This document shows positions 9,722 to 21,669 of a stretch of 64,000 nt of DNA, piece by piece (positions within the stretch are counted from its first letter, which is position 1; each line of letters begins with the position of its first letter). The notes beneath the pieces were generated by a model. The model made no database searches and was not told the origin of the DNA. It saw nothing but the letters and a program-made list of their open reading frames with translations. This stretch comes from Diphasiastrum complanatum (lineage: Eukaryota > Streptophyta > Lycopodiopsida > Lycopodiales > Lycopodiaceae), in contig CM055092.1 in NCBI GenBank assembly GCA_029204225.1, forward strand, positions 45,950,087-46,014,086. Reading direction: 5' to 3'. The position numbers were made by a program, and so were the translations under genes.

Positions 9722-12311
9722 TGTGGTATCAGAGCCGACTGGCCGGTCAGCTATGCGGATCTCACGGAAATGGTCACGGTTTGGGGTTCATCAAGACAAC
9801 TGTTGTGCAAGGTGCTGCCCACAGTGTAAGCACGGGTGCGTCCACGGTCGGGGTGGTCGACAGAACGGGGGACTTGATGAGTCAAAGTGCTGCCCTTGAG
9901 GTGTAAGCACGGTCAGTTCTCGCGGTTCGGGCCTGGCGCTGTCTGCACGTAGGACGGATGAGGCAAAGTGCTGCCTAGGGAGGTGAAAGCACGGTCTGTA
10001 CCTTGTGGGGTGCGGGGCGACATATTCGAACTGTACGGGTTAACCATTGATACAGAGATGCTGCTCGAATTCGGGTGTAAAGCACGGGTGGTTAGCTGCC
10101 GGTGCGGGATAGCTGCCGATCGTTTAGCTATAAGGGCTATCGACCAAAAAGTGGTGGGGCGTGACTGAGGCAATGTGCTGCTTAATGGTGAAAGCACGGA
10201 TAGTTGGAGGGGTGTCCTATGTGGGCTGATTCTGTGATCGATTTGTATGGGCGCGGCCAGGCAAAGGTCCGTTGGCAGGACCATCTCAAAGGGGGACCTT
10301 GCCTTTGTTACTTGTTAGTAAACCTGCCTGAGTGTCTTACTTGTACGTATTCGTGGTGAGTCTTAGTACTCATGCTTTGCCTGGTTTGCATGATTGCTTG
10401 TGATACAAGGAGCTGATGGCTCGAGAAGGAACCTTTTCTTTTGAAGGCTGATACCATTAAACAAAGAGGACTACAGAATCTGTGGGGCGGATTTGAAGTT
10501 CAAGTACTCACACGTGAACGACAACGAAACGACTCAATGTTTGCAAAGGATGGATGGCTAGCGTGTTTCTTGGGTTAGTTTCATTTGCGACGACGCCCAC
10601 CAGACGCAAGCAGGAAGTCAAAAGTTGGAAAGGGCCATTTCAGGGGAGATCTTCTATGGAGCAGTTGGTCTTCATTTTGGGACGGCCACCTTCGGAACTG
10701 AAACTCACTGAGCATGGGCGATATCCAGAATCTGTGCGGCGGATTTGCAGTTCAAGTACTCGCACGTGAACGACAACGAAATGACTCAATGTTTGCAAAG
10801 GATGGATGACTAGCCTATTTCTTGGGTTAGTTTCATTTGCGACAACGCCCACCAGACGCAAGCAGGAAGTCAAAAGTTGGAAAGGGCAATTTCAGGGGAG
10901 ATCTTCTATAACAGTTGGTCTTCATTTTGGGACGGCCACCTTCGGAACTGAAACTCACTGAGCATGGGTGATATCCAGTATCAGTTGGGTTTTTCCTCAA
11001 AGGGGAAAAGACTAGGATCCTCTTCAGAGATTGGCAACAAGTTGGATCGAGCCATAATCCTAGCCGATGGGAAGCAAAGTGTTGGAAAGGCTTTTTGTCC
11101 GAAGAACTCTACTCTAAAGTCCGATCAGCTGATTTATTAAGTGGAGGGAAACTATCACACACACCTCTCTCTTGGGGAAAATTTTGAATTAAAGTTGATC
11201 AAAATGGGGGCAAATTCAAGGTGACTTAGCCATACTCACACGAGGAGACTGGCGAACTTTGGACCTAATAAGTTGACAAGTTTTTGTTGTGGAAAGGAAA
11301 GTTTGTTATAGGCTTTCTCTGGACCAGCAATGATGAGGAAACATATGAGTACGCTGGCTTGTGTTACGTGTAAGGCAGCTGATCAATGAAGGAACTGTGA
11401 AAGTTGAGTCTTGCATGAGAGACTTGGTATTTCGAACGGACGCTAAGGGACAGTTCGCGTTGAGATCGGATTAGTGCAAACTCTGGGTGCATGTTTCTGA
11501 TTCAAAGAGAGCTACTTGAAGCCAAGCTCGATGTACACTTCTTGTTTTGACTGTGAGACAACTAACCAGTGATGGAATTGTGAAAGTCAAGTTTTGCGCG
11601 ACGGACATGGTGCTTCAAACAAACGCGAAGAGATAGTTCGGATGCGGATCAAACTGGTGCGACCCTTTGGCTTTCCACGAGGTCAATGGTTACATTTGGG
11701 CTGATTCAAAGAGCTACTTCAAGCTAAGTGAGAGGTGCATTGCGGAGTACTCAATCTTTGCCTACCTTAAAGAGCCAAGATGGAAAAGTATCAAGATCAG
11801 GCTTGGACAAGGAGAGAAATCAAGGTGCAGAAGCAACAAGGTACGGAGTGGACCATAAAGTGGGCAATCAAACGATAAATCCTTCGGCTCAGGGAGCCTT
11901 GATACCTGTGCAGAACTGAACAAACCTGAAGCTCAGGGAGCTCAACACAAAGTGCATCAAGGACAAATCATGAGCTCAAAGGAGTTCCAAAGTCGAAAGT
12001 CAGAAGCGACAGGGGCGAACATTTCAAAGAAAGGCCTCTGTCACCAGTTAATAAGGTTCTCGGGTTTTACGAAAGCGATATCAAATCTACGCTTTTCCCA
12101 GACAAAGATATATTTTCAAGTTATGTAATTTTTCAGTACAAAGAGCTGAGCCTCCGACTTGTGGTGTGCCAGTTTCAATGTTAATAAAAAGTGGCTAGTA
12201 AATTGAGTACTGTGCCTAGTAGCTTAAATATATAGTCATTTTAATTGGGAGACACCTTTACTTTAATCTGACATCTGATGAGGACATCAGATTTTATAAA
12301 GGTGGGGTGGA
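9722..12311 (+). mobile_element. Internal region 1 (2,590 bp, non-coding)
   Basis: Starts with the primer site TGGTATCAGAGCC at 9724 (tRNA-iMet type) and ends with the purine tract AAAGGTGGGGTGGA just before LTR2. The leader 9800-10200 has five copies of the GTGCTGC...AGCAC hairpin motif. Unlike internals 2 and 3, it has a tandem duplication of about 260 bp (about 10464-10718 and 10725-10977). From 11370 to 11760 there are about three diverged units of roughly 190 bp with GATTCAAAGAG. At 12273-12292 ATCTGATG-AGGA-CATCAGAT forms an 8-bp-stem hairpin upstream of the purine tract. It encodes no protein that I can recognise. Confidence 0.85.
9724..9736 (+). other. Primer-binding site (tRNA-iMet)
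   Basis: TGGTATCAGAGCC, complementary to the 3' end of plant initiator methionine tRNA, lies 2 bp after the LTR end. It is repeated at 15092 in internal 2 but absent from internal 3. Confidence 0.85.
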
Positions 12312-13120
12312 TGTTGTAAAGCTACCTTTACAAGCTTTACTTGCGACGCCATCGGTGCCAGCTATGTCCCCGGCGCCAGCAGCGCCACTGCTGCTCCCGG
12401 CGCCACTGTGACCAGAATCCAGCCGGCGCCAAGTTCCTATGGCTGAAAATCTTTGATCGGTTCTAGCGAAGTCCAGAGAGCTCAGATCGATGTGCAATCA
12501 CCTCACACAATCTAGGTATGATTAAAGGAAGCCTAGGGATCAATAAAATCTAGAGAGAAAAAATGACTTTCTAGAAAGAGAAAATCCTAGAGAGAGAAAA
12601 ACGTGCCTTACCAGCTTGGGTAGAGTGCTTGGTATGAGGGGGGGTGCCAAATCACACCAATACTATAGGGGAGTGCGGGTTGCGACTCAGGGCGAGCTCC
12701 AACCAAGTCTCAGCCTCCCTTGCTGGAATGTTGTCATGGCTCTCGCCTTGGCATGCTAGCGCCCCGGAGACTAGGGTCGGTCACACATTTGAAATGTAAC
12801 CTTCTCAGATTTATCAATAAAGTGGGATTTTCCTCAAACTGACTCTGATTACCTTCTGGGTTTCAGTGTTCGGTAAAAGCGCCAGTTGTAAGGCCGCTTT
12901 CAAAATTTTTAACTTGGCACATAGCTGAGGGTCGTATCCCGGGACGCCAGCGGTATGCCGTCGGGACCATTCGGTCCGTGGCGCCAGCGGTATGCTGTCG
13001 GGACCATTTGGTCCAAGAACTGGTTGTTTCCATATCTGTCGCGGCTTGTGGTTCTGAGTGTTCCTTGCATGAACGTGAATGGGTTAAGCTCTTGGGGAAC
13101 GGGCTCTAACCTGTCGGCTG
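12312..13120 (+). repeat. LTR2, 5' part only (about 809 bp)
   Basis: Starts TGTTGTAAAGCTACC after the purine tract of internal 1. It matches LTR1 until CTGTCGGCTGA, where the sequence switches to the opposite strand at about 13121. The GGCGCC block is shorter than in LTR1, with one repeat group missing. Confidence 0.85.
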
Positions 13121-13871
13121 ATGTAGCGCAGGCATCCCAAAGGGAGCCGGGAACCACGACTTAGCTTCCCAGCCTTCAACTCTTGCCATCCAAACCCACT
13201 TGACATACAAGCAGCCAACTCGCCAACAACGATCAGACTTAACCAACTTGAAGTTCTGAAAACCAACATTGAGATCCAACCTGGCGCCATGCCAAATCGG
13301 GGGTCCCGACGTGGGTGACTTCCCTCCAAGCAAGCCGCCCGACATACATCAAACTTAACCAACTCGAAGCTTCGTTACAAACGAGTAACATCCAATCCAA
13401 GCAAGCGGTCTGACTTACATCAGACTTAACCAACTGAAAGCTTCGTCACGAGCGCTGGAAGCCAACCTGGCACCACGCCAGACTGGACAGCCATAAACAG
13501 GTAACATCCACCCAAGCAAGCCATCCAACTCAGCCGACAGGTTAGAGCCCATTCCCCAAGAGCTTAACCCATTCACGTTCATGCAAGGAACACTCAGAAC
13601 CACAAGCCGCGACAGATATGGAAACAACCAGTTCTTGGACCAAATGGTCCCGACAGCATACCGCTGGCGCCACGGACCGAATGGTCCCCACGGCATACCG
13701 CTGGCGTCCCGGGATACGACCCTCAGCTATGTGCCAAGTTAAAAATTTTGAAAGCGGCCTTACAACTGGTGCTTTTACCGAACACTGAAACCCAGAAGGT
13801 AATCAGAGTCAGTTTGAGGAAAATCCCACTTTATTGATAAATCTGAGAAGGTTACATTTCAAGTGTGTGAC
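13121..13871 (-). repeat. Inverted 3' part of an LTR
   Basis: Reads TGTAGCGCAGGCATCCC onward, the reverse complement of the LTR 3' end, and runs back to the AAGTGTGTGAC region (about the last 750 bp of an LTR). It forms an inverted repeat with the end of LTR2 on its left and with LTR3 (14341-15089) on its right, so a transcript across it could fold into a long hairpin. Confidence 0.85.
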
Positions 13872-15089
13872 TGTTGTAAAGCTACCTTTACAAGCTTTAC
13901 TTCCGGTGCCATCGGCGCCAGCTATGTCCCCGGCGCCAGCAGCGCCCCTGCTGTTCCCGGCGCCACTGTGACCAGAATCCAGCCGGCGCCAAGTTCCTAT
14001 GGCTGAAAATCTTTGATCGGTTTTAGCGAAGTCCAGAGAGCTCAGATCGATGTGCAATCACCTCACACGATCTAGGCATGATTAAAGGAAGCCTGGGGAT
14101 CAATAAAATCTAGAGAGAGAAAATGACTTTCTAGAAAGAGAAAATCCTAGAGAGAGAAAAACGTGTTTTACCTGCTTGGGTAGAGTGCTTGGTATGAGGG
14201 GGGGTGCCGAATCACACCAATACTATAGGGGAGTGCGGGTTGCGACTCAGGGCGAGCTCCAACCAAGTCTCAGCCTCCCTTGCTGGAATGTTGTCATGGC
14301 TCTCGCCTTGGCATGCTAGCGCCCCGGAGACTAGGGTCGGTCACACACTTGAAATGTAACCTTCTCAGATTTATCAATAAAGTGGGATTTTTCTCAAACT
14401 GACTCTGATTACCTTCTGGGTTTCAGTGTTCGGTAAAAGCGCCAGTTGTAAGGCCGCTTTCAAAATTTTTAACTTGGCACATAGCTGAGGGTCGTATCTC
14501 GGGACGCCAGCGGTATGCCGTCGGGACCATTCGGTCCGTGGCGCCAGCGGTATGCTGTCAGGACCATTTGGTCCAGGAACTGGTTGTTTCCATATCTGTC
14601 GCGGCTTGTGGTTCTGAGTGTTCCTTGCATGAACGTGAATGGGTTAAGCTCTTGGGGAACGGGCTCTAACCTGTCGGCTGAGTTGGATGGCTTGCTTGGG
14701 TGGATGTTACCTGTTTATGGCTGTCCAGTCTGGCGTGGCGCCAGGTTGGCTTCCAGCGCTCGTGACGAAGCTTTCAGTTGGTTAAGTCTGATGTAAGTCA
14801 GACCGCTTGCTTGGAATGGATGTTACTCGTTTGTAACGAAGCTTCGAGTTGGTTAAGTTTGATGTATGTCGGGCGGCTTGCTTGGAGGGAAGTCACCCAC
14901 GTCGGGACCCCCGATCTGGCATGGCGCCAGGTTGGATCTCAATGTTGGTTTGCGGAACTTCAAGTTGGTTAAGTCTGATCGTTGTTGGCGAGTTGGCTGC
15001 TTGTATGTCAAGTGGCTTTGGATGGCAATAGTTGAAGGCTGAGAAGCTAAGTCGTGGGTCCCGGCTCCCTTTGGGATGCCTGCGCTACA
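13872..15089 (+). repeat. LTR3 (1,218 bp)
   Basis: Full-length forward LTR starting directly at the end of the inverted piece. It has a shortened GGCGCC block and is followed by the primer site at 15092. Confidence 0.9.
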
Positions 15090-17815
15090 TGTGGTATCAG
15101 AGCCGACTGGCCGGTCAGCTATGCGGATCTCACGGAAATGGCCACGATTTGGGGTTCATCAAGACAACTGTTGTGCAAGGTGCTGCCCACAGTGTAAGCA
15201 CGGGTGCGTCCACGGTCGGGGTGGTTGGCAGGACGGGGGCTTGATGAGTCAAAGTGCTGCCCTTGAGGTGTAAGCACGGTCAGTTTCCGCGGTTCGGGCC
15301 TGGCGCCGTCTGCACGTAGGACAGATGAGGCAATGTGCTGCCATTAGGATGGTGTAAGCACGGTCTGTGCCTTGTGGGGTGCGGGGTGACATATTCACGA
15401 TGACCACCGTTCGTTTAGCTATAAGGGCTATCGACCAAATTTGGTGGGGGCGTTACTGAGGCAATGTGCTGCCTAACGGTGAAAGCACGGGTGCGTCCAC
15501 GATTTGGGTGGTATGCTGCCGATCGTTTAGCTATAAGGGCTATCAACTAAATTTGGTGGGGGCGTTACTGAGGCAATGTGCTGCCTAACGGTGAAAGCAC
15601 GGGTGCGTCCACGGGGGTGGTATATTCAAGGATAGCTGCCATTCGTTTAGCTATAAGGGCTATCGACCAAATTTGGTGGGGGCGTTACTGAGGCAATGTG
15701 CTGCCTAACGGTGAAAGCACGGGTGCGTCCACGATTGGGGGGTACGCTGCCGATCGTTTAGCTATAAGGGCTATCGACTAGATTTGGTGGGGGCGTTACT
15801 GAGGCAATGTGCTGCCTGACGGTGAAAGCACGGGTGCGTCCACGGGGGTGGTATATTCAAGGATAGCTGCCGATCATTTAGCTATAAGGGCTATCGACCA
15901 AAAAGTGGTGGGGCGTGACTGAGGCAATGTGCTGCTTAATGGTGAAAGCACGGATGGTTGGAGGGGTGTCCTATGTGGGCTGATTCTGTGATCGATTTGT
16001 ATGGGCGCGGCCAGGAAAAGGTCCGTTGGCAGGACCATCTCAAAGGGGGACCTTGTCTTTGTTACTTGTTAGTAAACCTGCCTGAGTGTCTTACTTGTAT
16101 GTATTCGTGGTGAGTCTTAGTACTCGTGCTTTTCCTGGTTTGCATGATTGCTTGTGATACAAGGAGCTGATGGCTCGAGAAGGAACCTTTTCTTTTGAAG
16201 GCTGATACCATCAAACAAAGAGGACTACAGAATCTGTGGGGCGGATTTGCAGTTCAAGTACTCACACGTGAACGACAACGAAACGACTCAATGTTTGCAA
16301 AGGATGGATGGCTAGCCTATTTCTTGGGTTAGTTTCATTTGCGACAAAGCCCACCAGACGCAAGCAGGAAGTCAAAAGTTGGAAAGGGCAATTTCAGGGG
16401 AGATCTTCTATGGAGCAGTTGGTCTTCATTTTGGGACGGCCACCTTCGGAACTGAAACTCACTGAGCATGGGTGATATCCAGTATCAGTTGGGTTTTTCC
16501 TCAAAGGGGAAAAGACTAGGATCCTCTTCAGAGATTGGCAACAAGTTGGATCGAGCCATAATCCTAGCAGATGGGAAGCAAAGTGTTGGAAAGGCTTTTT
16601 GTCCGAAGAACTCTACTCTAATGTCCGATCAGCTGATTTATTAAGTGGAGGGGAACTATCACACACACCTCTCTCTTGGGGCAAATTTTGAATTAAAGTT
16701 GATCAAAATGGGGGCAAATTCAAGGTGACCTAGCCATACTCACACGAGGAGACTGGCGAACTGTGGACCTAATAAGTTGACAAGTTTTTGTTGTGGAAAG
16801 GAAAGTTTGTTATAGGCTTTCTCTAGACCAGCAATGATGAGGAGACATATGAGTACGCTGGCTTGTGTTACGTGTAAGGCAGCTGATCAATGAAGGAACT
16901 GAGAAAGTTGAGTCTTGCATGAGAGACTTGGTATTTCGAACGAACGCTAAGGGACAGTTCGCGTTGAGATCGGACTAGTGCAAACTCTGGGTGCATGTGT
17001 CTGATTCAAAGAGAGCTACTTGAAGCCAAGCTCGATGTACACTTCTTGTTTTGACTGTGAGGCAACTAACCAGTGATGGAATTGTGAAAGTCAAGTTTTG
17101 CGCGACGGACATGGTGCTTGTAACAAACGCGAAGAGATAGTTCGGATGCGGATCAAACTGGTGCGACCCTTTGGCTTTCCACGAGGTCAATGGTTACATT
17201 TGGGCTGATTCAAAGAGCTACTTCAAGCTAAGTGAGAGGTGCATTGCGGAGTACTCAATCTTTGCCTACCTTAAAGAGCCAAGATGGAAAAGTATCAAGA
17301 TCAGGCTGGGACAAAGAGAGAAATCAAGGTGCAGAAGCAACAAGGCACGAAGTGGACCATAAAGTGTGCAATCAAACGATAAATCCTTCGGCTCAGGGAG
17401 CCTTGATACTTGTGCGGAACTGAACAAATCTGGAGCTCAGGGAGCTCAACACAAAGTGCATCAAGGACAAATCAGGAGCTCAAAGGAGTTCCAAAGTCGA
17501 AAGTCAGAAGCGACAGGGGCGAACATTTCAAAGAAAGGCCTCTGTCACCAGTTAATAAGGTTCTCGGGTTTTACGAAAGCGATATCAAATCTACGCTTTT
17601 CCCAGACAAAGATATATTTTCAAGTTATGTAATTTTTCAGTACAAAGAGCTGAGCCTCCGACTTGTGGTGTGCCAGCTTCAATGTTAATAAAAAGTGGCC
17701 AGTAAATTGAGTACTGTGCCAAGTAGCTTAAATGTATAGTTATTTTAATTGGGAGACACCTTTACTTTAATCTGACATCTGATGAGGACATCAGATTTTA
17801 TAAAGGTGGGGAGGA
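15090..17815 (+). mobile_element. Internal region 2 (2,726 bp, non-coding)
   Basis: Same order as internal 1, but it lacks the 260-bp duplication and carries a five-unit tandem array at about 15400-15960. It ends with the purine tract AAAGGTGGGGAGGA before LTR4. No retroviral-type protein motif is seen. Confidence 0.85.
15400..15960 (+). repeat. Five-unit tandem array with a dimeric pattern
   Basis: The anchor TTTAGCTATAAGGGCTATC recurs with unit spacing of 112, 120, 111 and 120 bp (CGTTTAG at 15412, 15524, 15644 and 15755; CATTTAG at 15875). Two unit types alternate: one has GGTATGCTGCC or GGTACGCTGCC, the other TATATTCAAGGATAGCTGCC, so the true period is about 231 bp. Each unit holds the palindrome ACCAAATTTGGT or a variant and the GTGCTGCC...AGCAC hairpin. 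Confidence 0.85.
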
Positions 17816-19051
17816 TGTTGTAAAGCTACCTTTACAAGCTTTACTTCCGGCGCCAGCTATGTCCCCGGCGCCAGCAGCGCCCCTGCTGCTCCCGGCGCCA
17901 ACGGCGCCGGCGCCGCTCCCGGCGCCGCTGTGACCAGAATCCAGCCGGCGCCAAGTTCCTATGGCTGAAAATCTTTGATCGGTTCTAGCGAAGTCCAGAG
18001 AGCTCAGATCGATGTGCAATCACCTCACACGATCTAGGCATGATTAAAGGAAGCCTGGGGATCAATAAAATCTAGAGAGAGAAAATGACTTTCTAGAAAG
18101 AGAAAATCCTAGAGAGAGAAAAACGTGCTTTACCAGCTTGGGTAGAGTGCTTGGTATGAGGGGGGGTGCCGAATCACACCAATACTATAGGGGAGTGCGG
18201 GTTGCGACTCAGGGCGAGCTCCAACCAAGTCTCAGCCTCCCTTGCTGGAATGTTGTCATGGCTCTCGCCTTGGCATGGTAGCGCCCCGGAGACTAGGGTC
18301 GGTCACACACTTGAAATGTAACCTTCTCAGATTTATCAATAAAGTGGGATTTTCCTCAAACTGACTCTGATTACCTTCTGGGTTTCAGTGTTCGGTAAAA
18401 GCGCCAGTTGTAAGGCCGCTTTCAAAATTTTTAACTTGGCACATAGCTGAGGGTCGTATCTCGGGACGCCAGTGGTATGCCGTCGGGACCATTCGGTCCG
18501 TGGCGCCAGCGGTATGCTGTCAGGACCATTTGGTCCAGGAACTGGTTGTTTCCATATCTGTCGCGGCTTGTGGTTCTGAGTGTTCCTTGCATGAACGTGA
18601 ATGGGTTAAGCTCTTGGGGAACGGGCTCTAACCTGTCGGCTGAGTTGGATGGCTTGCTTGGGTGGATGTTACCTGTTTATGGCTGTCCAGTCTGGCGTGG
18701 CGCCAGGTTGGCTTCCAGCGCTCGTGACGAAGCTTTCAGTTGGTTAAGTCTGATGTAAGTCAGACCGCTTGCTTGGAATGGATGTTACTCGTTTGTAACG
18801 AAGCTTCGAGTTGGTTAAGTTTGATGTATGTCGGGCGGCTTGCTTGGAGGGAAGTCACCCACGTCGGGACCCCCGATCTGGCATGGCGCCAGGTTGGATC
18901 TCAATGTTGGTTTGCGGAACTTCAAGTTGGTTAAGTCTGATCGTTGTTGGCGAGTTGGCTGCTTGTATGTCAAGTGGGTTTGGATGGCAATAGTTGAAGG
19001 CTGGGAAGGTAAGTCGTGGGTCCCGGCTCCCTTTGGGATGCCTGCGCTACA
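17816..19051 (+). repeat. LTR4 (1,236 bp)
   Basis: Full-length forward LTR, TGTTGTAAAG to GCGCTACA, with a longer GGCGCC block than LTR2 or LTR3 (about 17848-17950). The following internal region has lost the primer site. Confidence 0.9.
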
Positions 19052-21669
19052 CACGGGTGCGTCCACGGTCGGGGTGGTTGGCAGGACGGGGGCTTGATGA
19101 GTCAAAGTGCTGCCCTTGAGGTGTAAGCACGGTCAGTTTCAACGGTTCGGGCCTGGCGCCGTCTGCACGTAGGACAGATGAGGCAATGTGCTGCCATTAG
19201 GATGGTGTAAGCACGGTCTGTGCCTTGTGGGGTGCGGGGTGACATATTCGCGATGGCCACCGTTCGTTTAGCTATAAGGGCTATCGACCAAATTTGGTGG
19301 GGGCGTTACTGAGGCAATGTGCTGCCTAACGGTGAAAGCACGGGTGCGTCCACGATTTGGGTGGTATGCTGCCGATCGTTTAGCTATAAGGGCTATCGAC
19401 TAAATTTGGTGGGGGCGTTACTGAGGCAATGTGCTGCCTAACGGTGAAAGCACGGGTGCATCCACGGGGGTGGTATATTCAAGGATAGCTGCCATTCGTT
19501 TAGCTATAAGGGCTATCGACCAAATTTGGTGGGGGCGTTACTGAGGCAATGTGCTGCCTAACGTTGAAAGCACGGGTGCGTCCACGATTGGGGGGTACGC
19601 TGCCGATCCTTTAGCTATAAGGGCTATCGACTAGATTTGGTGGGGGCGTTACTGAGGCAATGTGCTGCCTGACGGTGAAAGCACGGGTGCGTCCACGGGG
19701 GTGGTATATTCAAGGATAGCTGCCGATCGTTTAGCTATAAGGGCTATCGACCAAAAAGTGTTGGGGCATGACTGAGGCAATGTGCTGCTTAATGGTGAAA
19801 GCACGGATGGTTGGAGGGGTGTCCTATGTGGGCTGATTCCGTGATCGATTTGTATGGGCGCGGCCAGGCAAAGGTCCGTTGGCAGGACCATCTCAAAGGG
19901 GGACCTTGTCTTTGTTACTTGTTAGTAAACCTGCCTGAGTGTCTTACTTGTACGTATTCGTGGTGAGTCTTAGTACTCGTGCTTTGCCTGGTTTGCATGA
20001 TTGCTTGTGATACAAGGAGCTGATGGCTTGAGAAGGAACCTTTTCTTTTGAAGGCTAATACCATCAAACAAAGAGGACTACAGAATCTGTGGGGCGGATT
20101 TGCAGTTCAAGTACTCACACGTGAACGACAACGAAACGACTCAATGTTTGCAAAGGATGGATGGCTAGCCCGTTTCTTGGGTTAGTTTCATTTGCGACAA
20201 CGCCCACCAGACGCAAGCAGGAAGTCAAAAGTTGGAAAGGGTAATTTCAGGGGAGATCTTCTATAGCAGTTGGTCTTCATTTTGGGATGGCCACCTTCGG
20301 AACTGAAACTCACTGAGCATGGGTGATATCCAGTATCAGTTGGGTTTTTCCTCAAAGGGGAAAAGACTAGGATCCTTTTCAGAGATTGGCAACAAGTTGG
20401 ATCGAGCCATAATCCTAGCAGATGGGAAGCAAGGTGTTGGAAAGGCTTTTTGTCCGAAGAACTCTACTCTAAGTCCGATCAGCTGATTTATTAAGTGGAG
20501 GGGAACTATCACACACACCTCTCTCTTGGGGCAAATTTTGAATGAAAGTTGATCAAAATGGAGGCAAATTCAAGGTGACCTAGCCATACTCACACGAGGA
20601 GACTGGCGAACTTTGGACCTAATAAGTTGACAAGCTTTTGTTGTGGAAAGGAAAGTTTGTTATAGGCTTTCTCTGGACCAGCAATGATGAGGAAACATAT
20701 GAGTACGTTGGCTTGTGTTACGTGTAAGGCAACTGATCAATGAAGGAACTGTGAAAGTTGAGTCTTGCATGAAAGACTTGGTATTTCGAACGGACGCTAG
20801 AGGACAGTTCGCGTTGAGATCGGATTAGTGCAAACTCACTCTGGGTGCATGTTTCTGATTCAAAGAGAGCTACTTGAAGCCAAGCTCGATGTACACTTCT
20901 TGTTTTGACTGTGAGGCAACTAACCAGTGATGGAATTGTGAAAGTCAAGTTTTGCGCGACGGACATGGTGCTTGAAACAAACGCGAAGAGATAGTTCGGA
21001 TGCGGATCAAACTGGTGCGACCCTTTGGCTTTCCACGAGGTCAATGGTTACATTTGGGCTGATTCAAAGAGCTACTTCAAGCTAAGTGAGAGGTGCATTG
21101 CGGAGTACTCAATCTTTGCCTACCTTAAAGAGCCAAGATGGAAAAGTATCAAGATCAGGCTTGGACAAGGAGAGAAATCAAGGTGCAGAAGCAACAAGGC
21201 ACGGAGTGGACCATAAAGTGGGCAATCAAACGATAAATCCTTCGGCTCAGGGAGCCTTGATACCTGTGCGGAACTGAACAAATCTGGAGCTCAGGGAGCT
21301 CAACACAAAGTGCATCAAGGACAAATCAGGAGCTCAAAGGAGTTCCAAAGTCGAGAGTCAGAAGCGACAGGGGCGAACATTTCAAAGAAAGGCCTCTGTC
21401 ACCAGTTAATAAGGTTCTCGGGTTTTACGAAAGCGATATCAAATCTACGCTTTTCCCAGACAAAGATATATTTTCAAGTTATGTAATTTTTCAGTACAAA
21501 GAGCTGAGCCTCCGACTTGTGGTGTGCCAGCTTCAATGTTAATAAAAAGTGGCCAGTAAATTGAGTACTGTGCCAAGTAGCTTAAATGTATAGTTATTTT
21601 AATTGGGAGACACCTTTACTTTAATCTGACATCTGATGAGGACATCAGATTTTATAAAGGTGGGGTGAA
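19052..21669 (+). mobile_element. Internal region 3 (2,618 bp, no primer site)
   Basis: The LTR end CGCTACA runs straight into CACGGGTGCGTCC. In internal 2 that sequence lies about 110 bp downstream of the LTR, so the primer site and the first leader hairpin are deleted, with only a CA overlap at the junction. The five-unit array is kept (anchors at 19264, 19377, 19497, 19608 and 19728). It ends with AAAGGTGGGGTGAA before LTR5. It is otherwise very close to internal 2 and non-coding. Confidence 0.85.

Noticed and set aside
9148-9906. Overlapping ORFs of 60-141 codons in LTR and leader sequence, recurring in every copy
   Set aside because: They overlap in several frames, lie in LTR and U5 sequence, carry no domain, and are repeated only because the DNA is repeated.
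11667-11919. 63-codon ORF shared by the internal regions (also at 17171 and 21025)
   Set aside because: No motif and a second overlapping frame of the same length; conserved only as much as the surrounding non-coding DNA.
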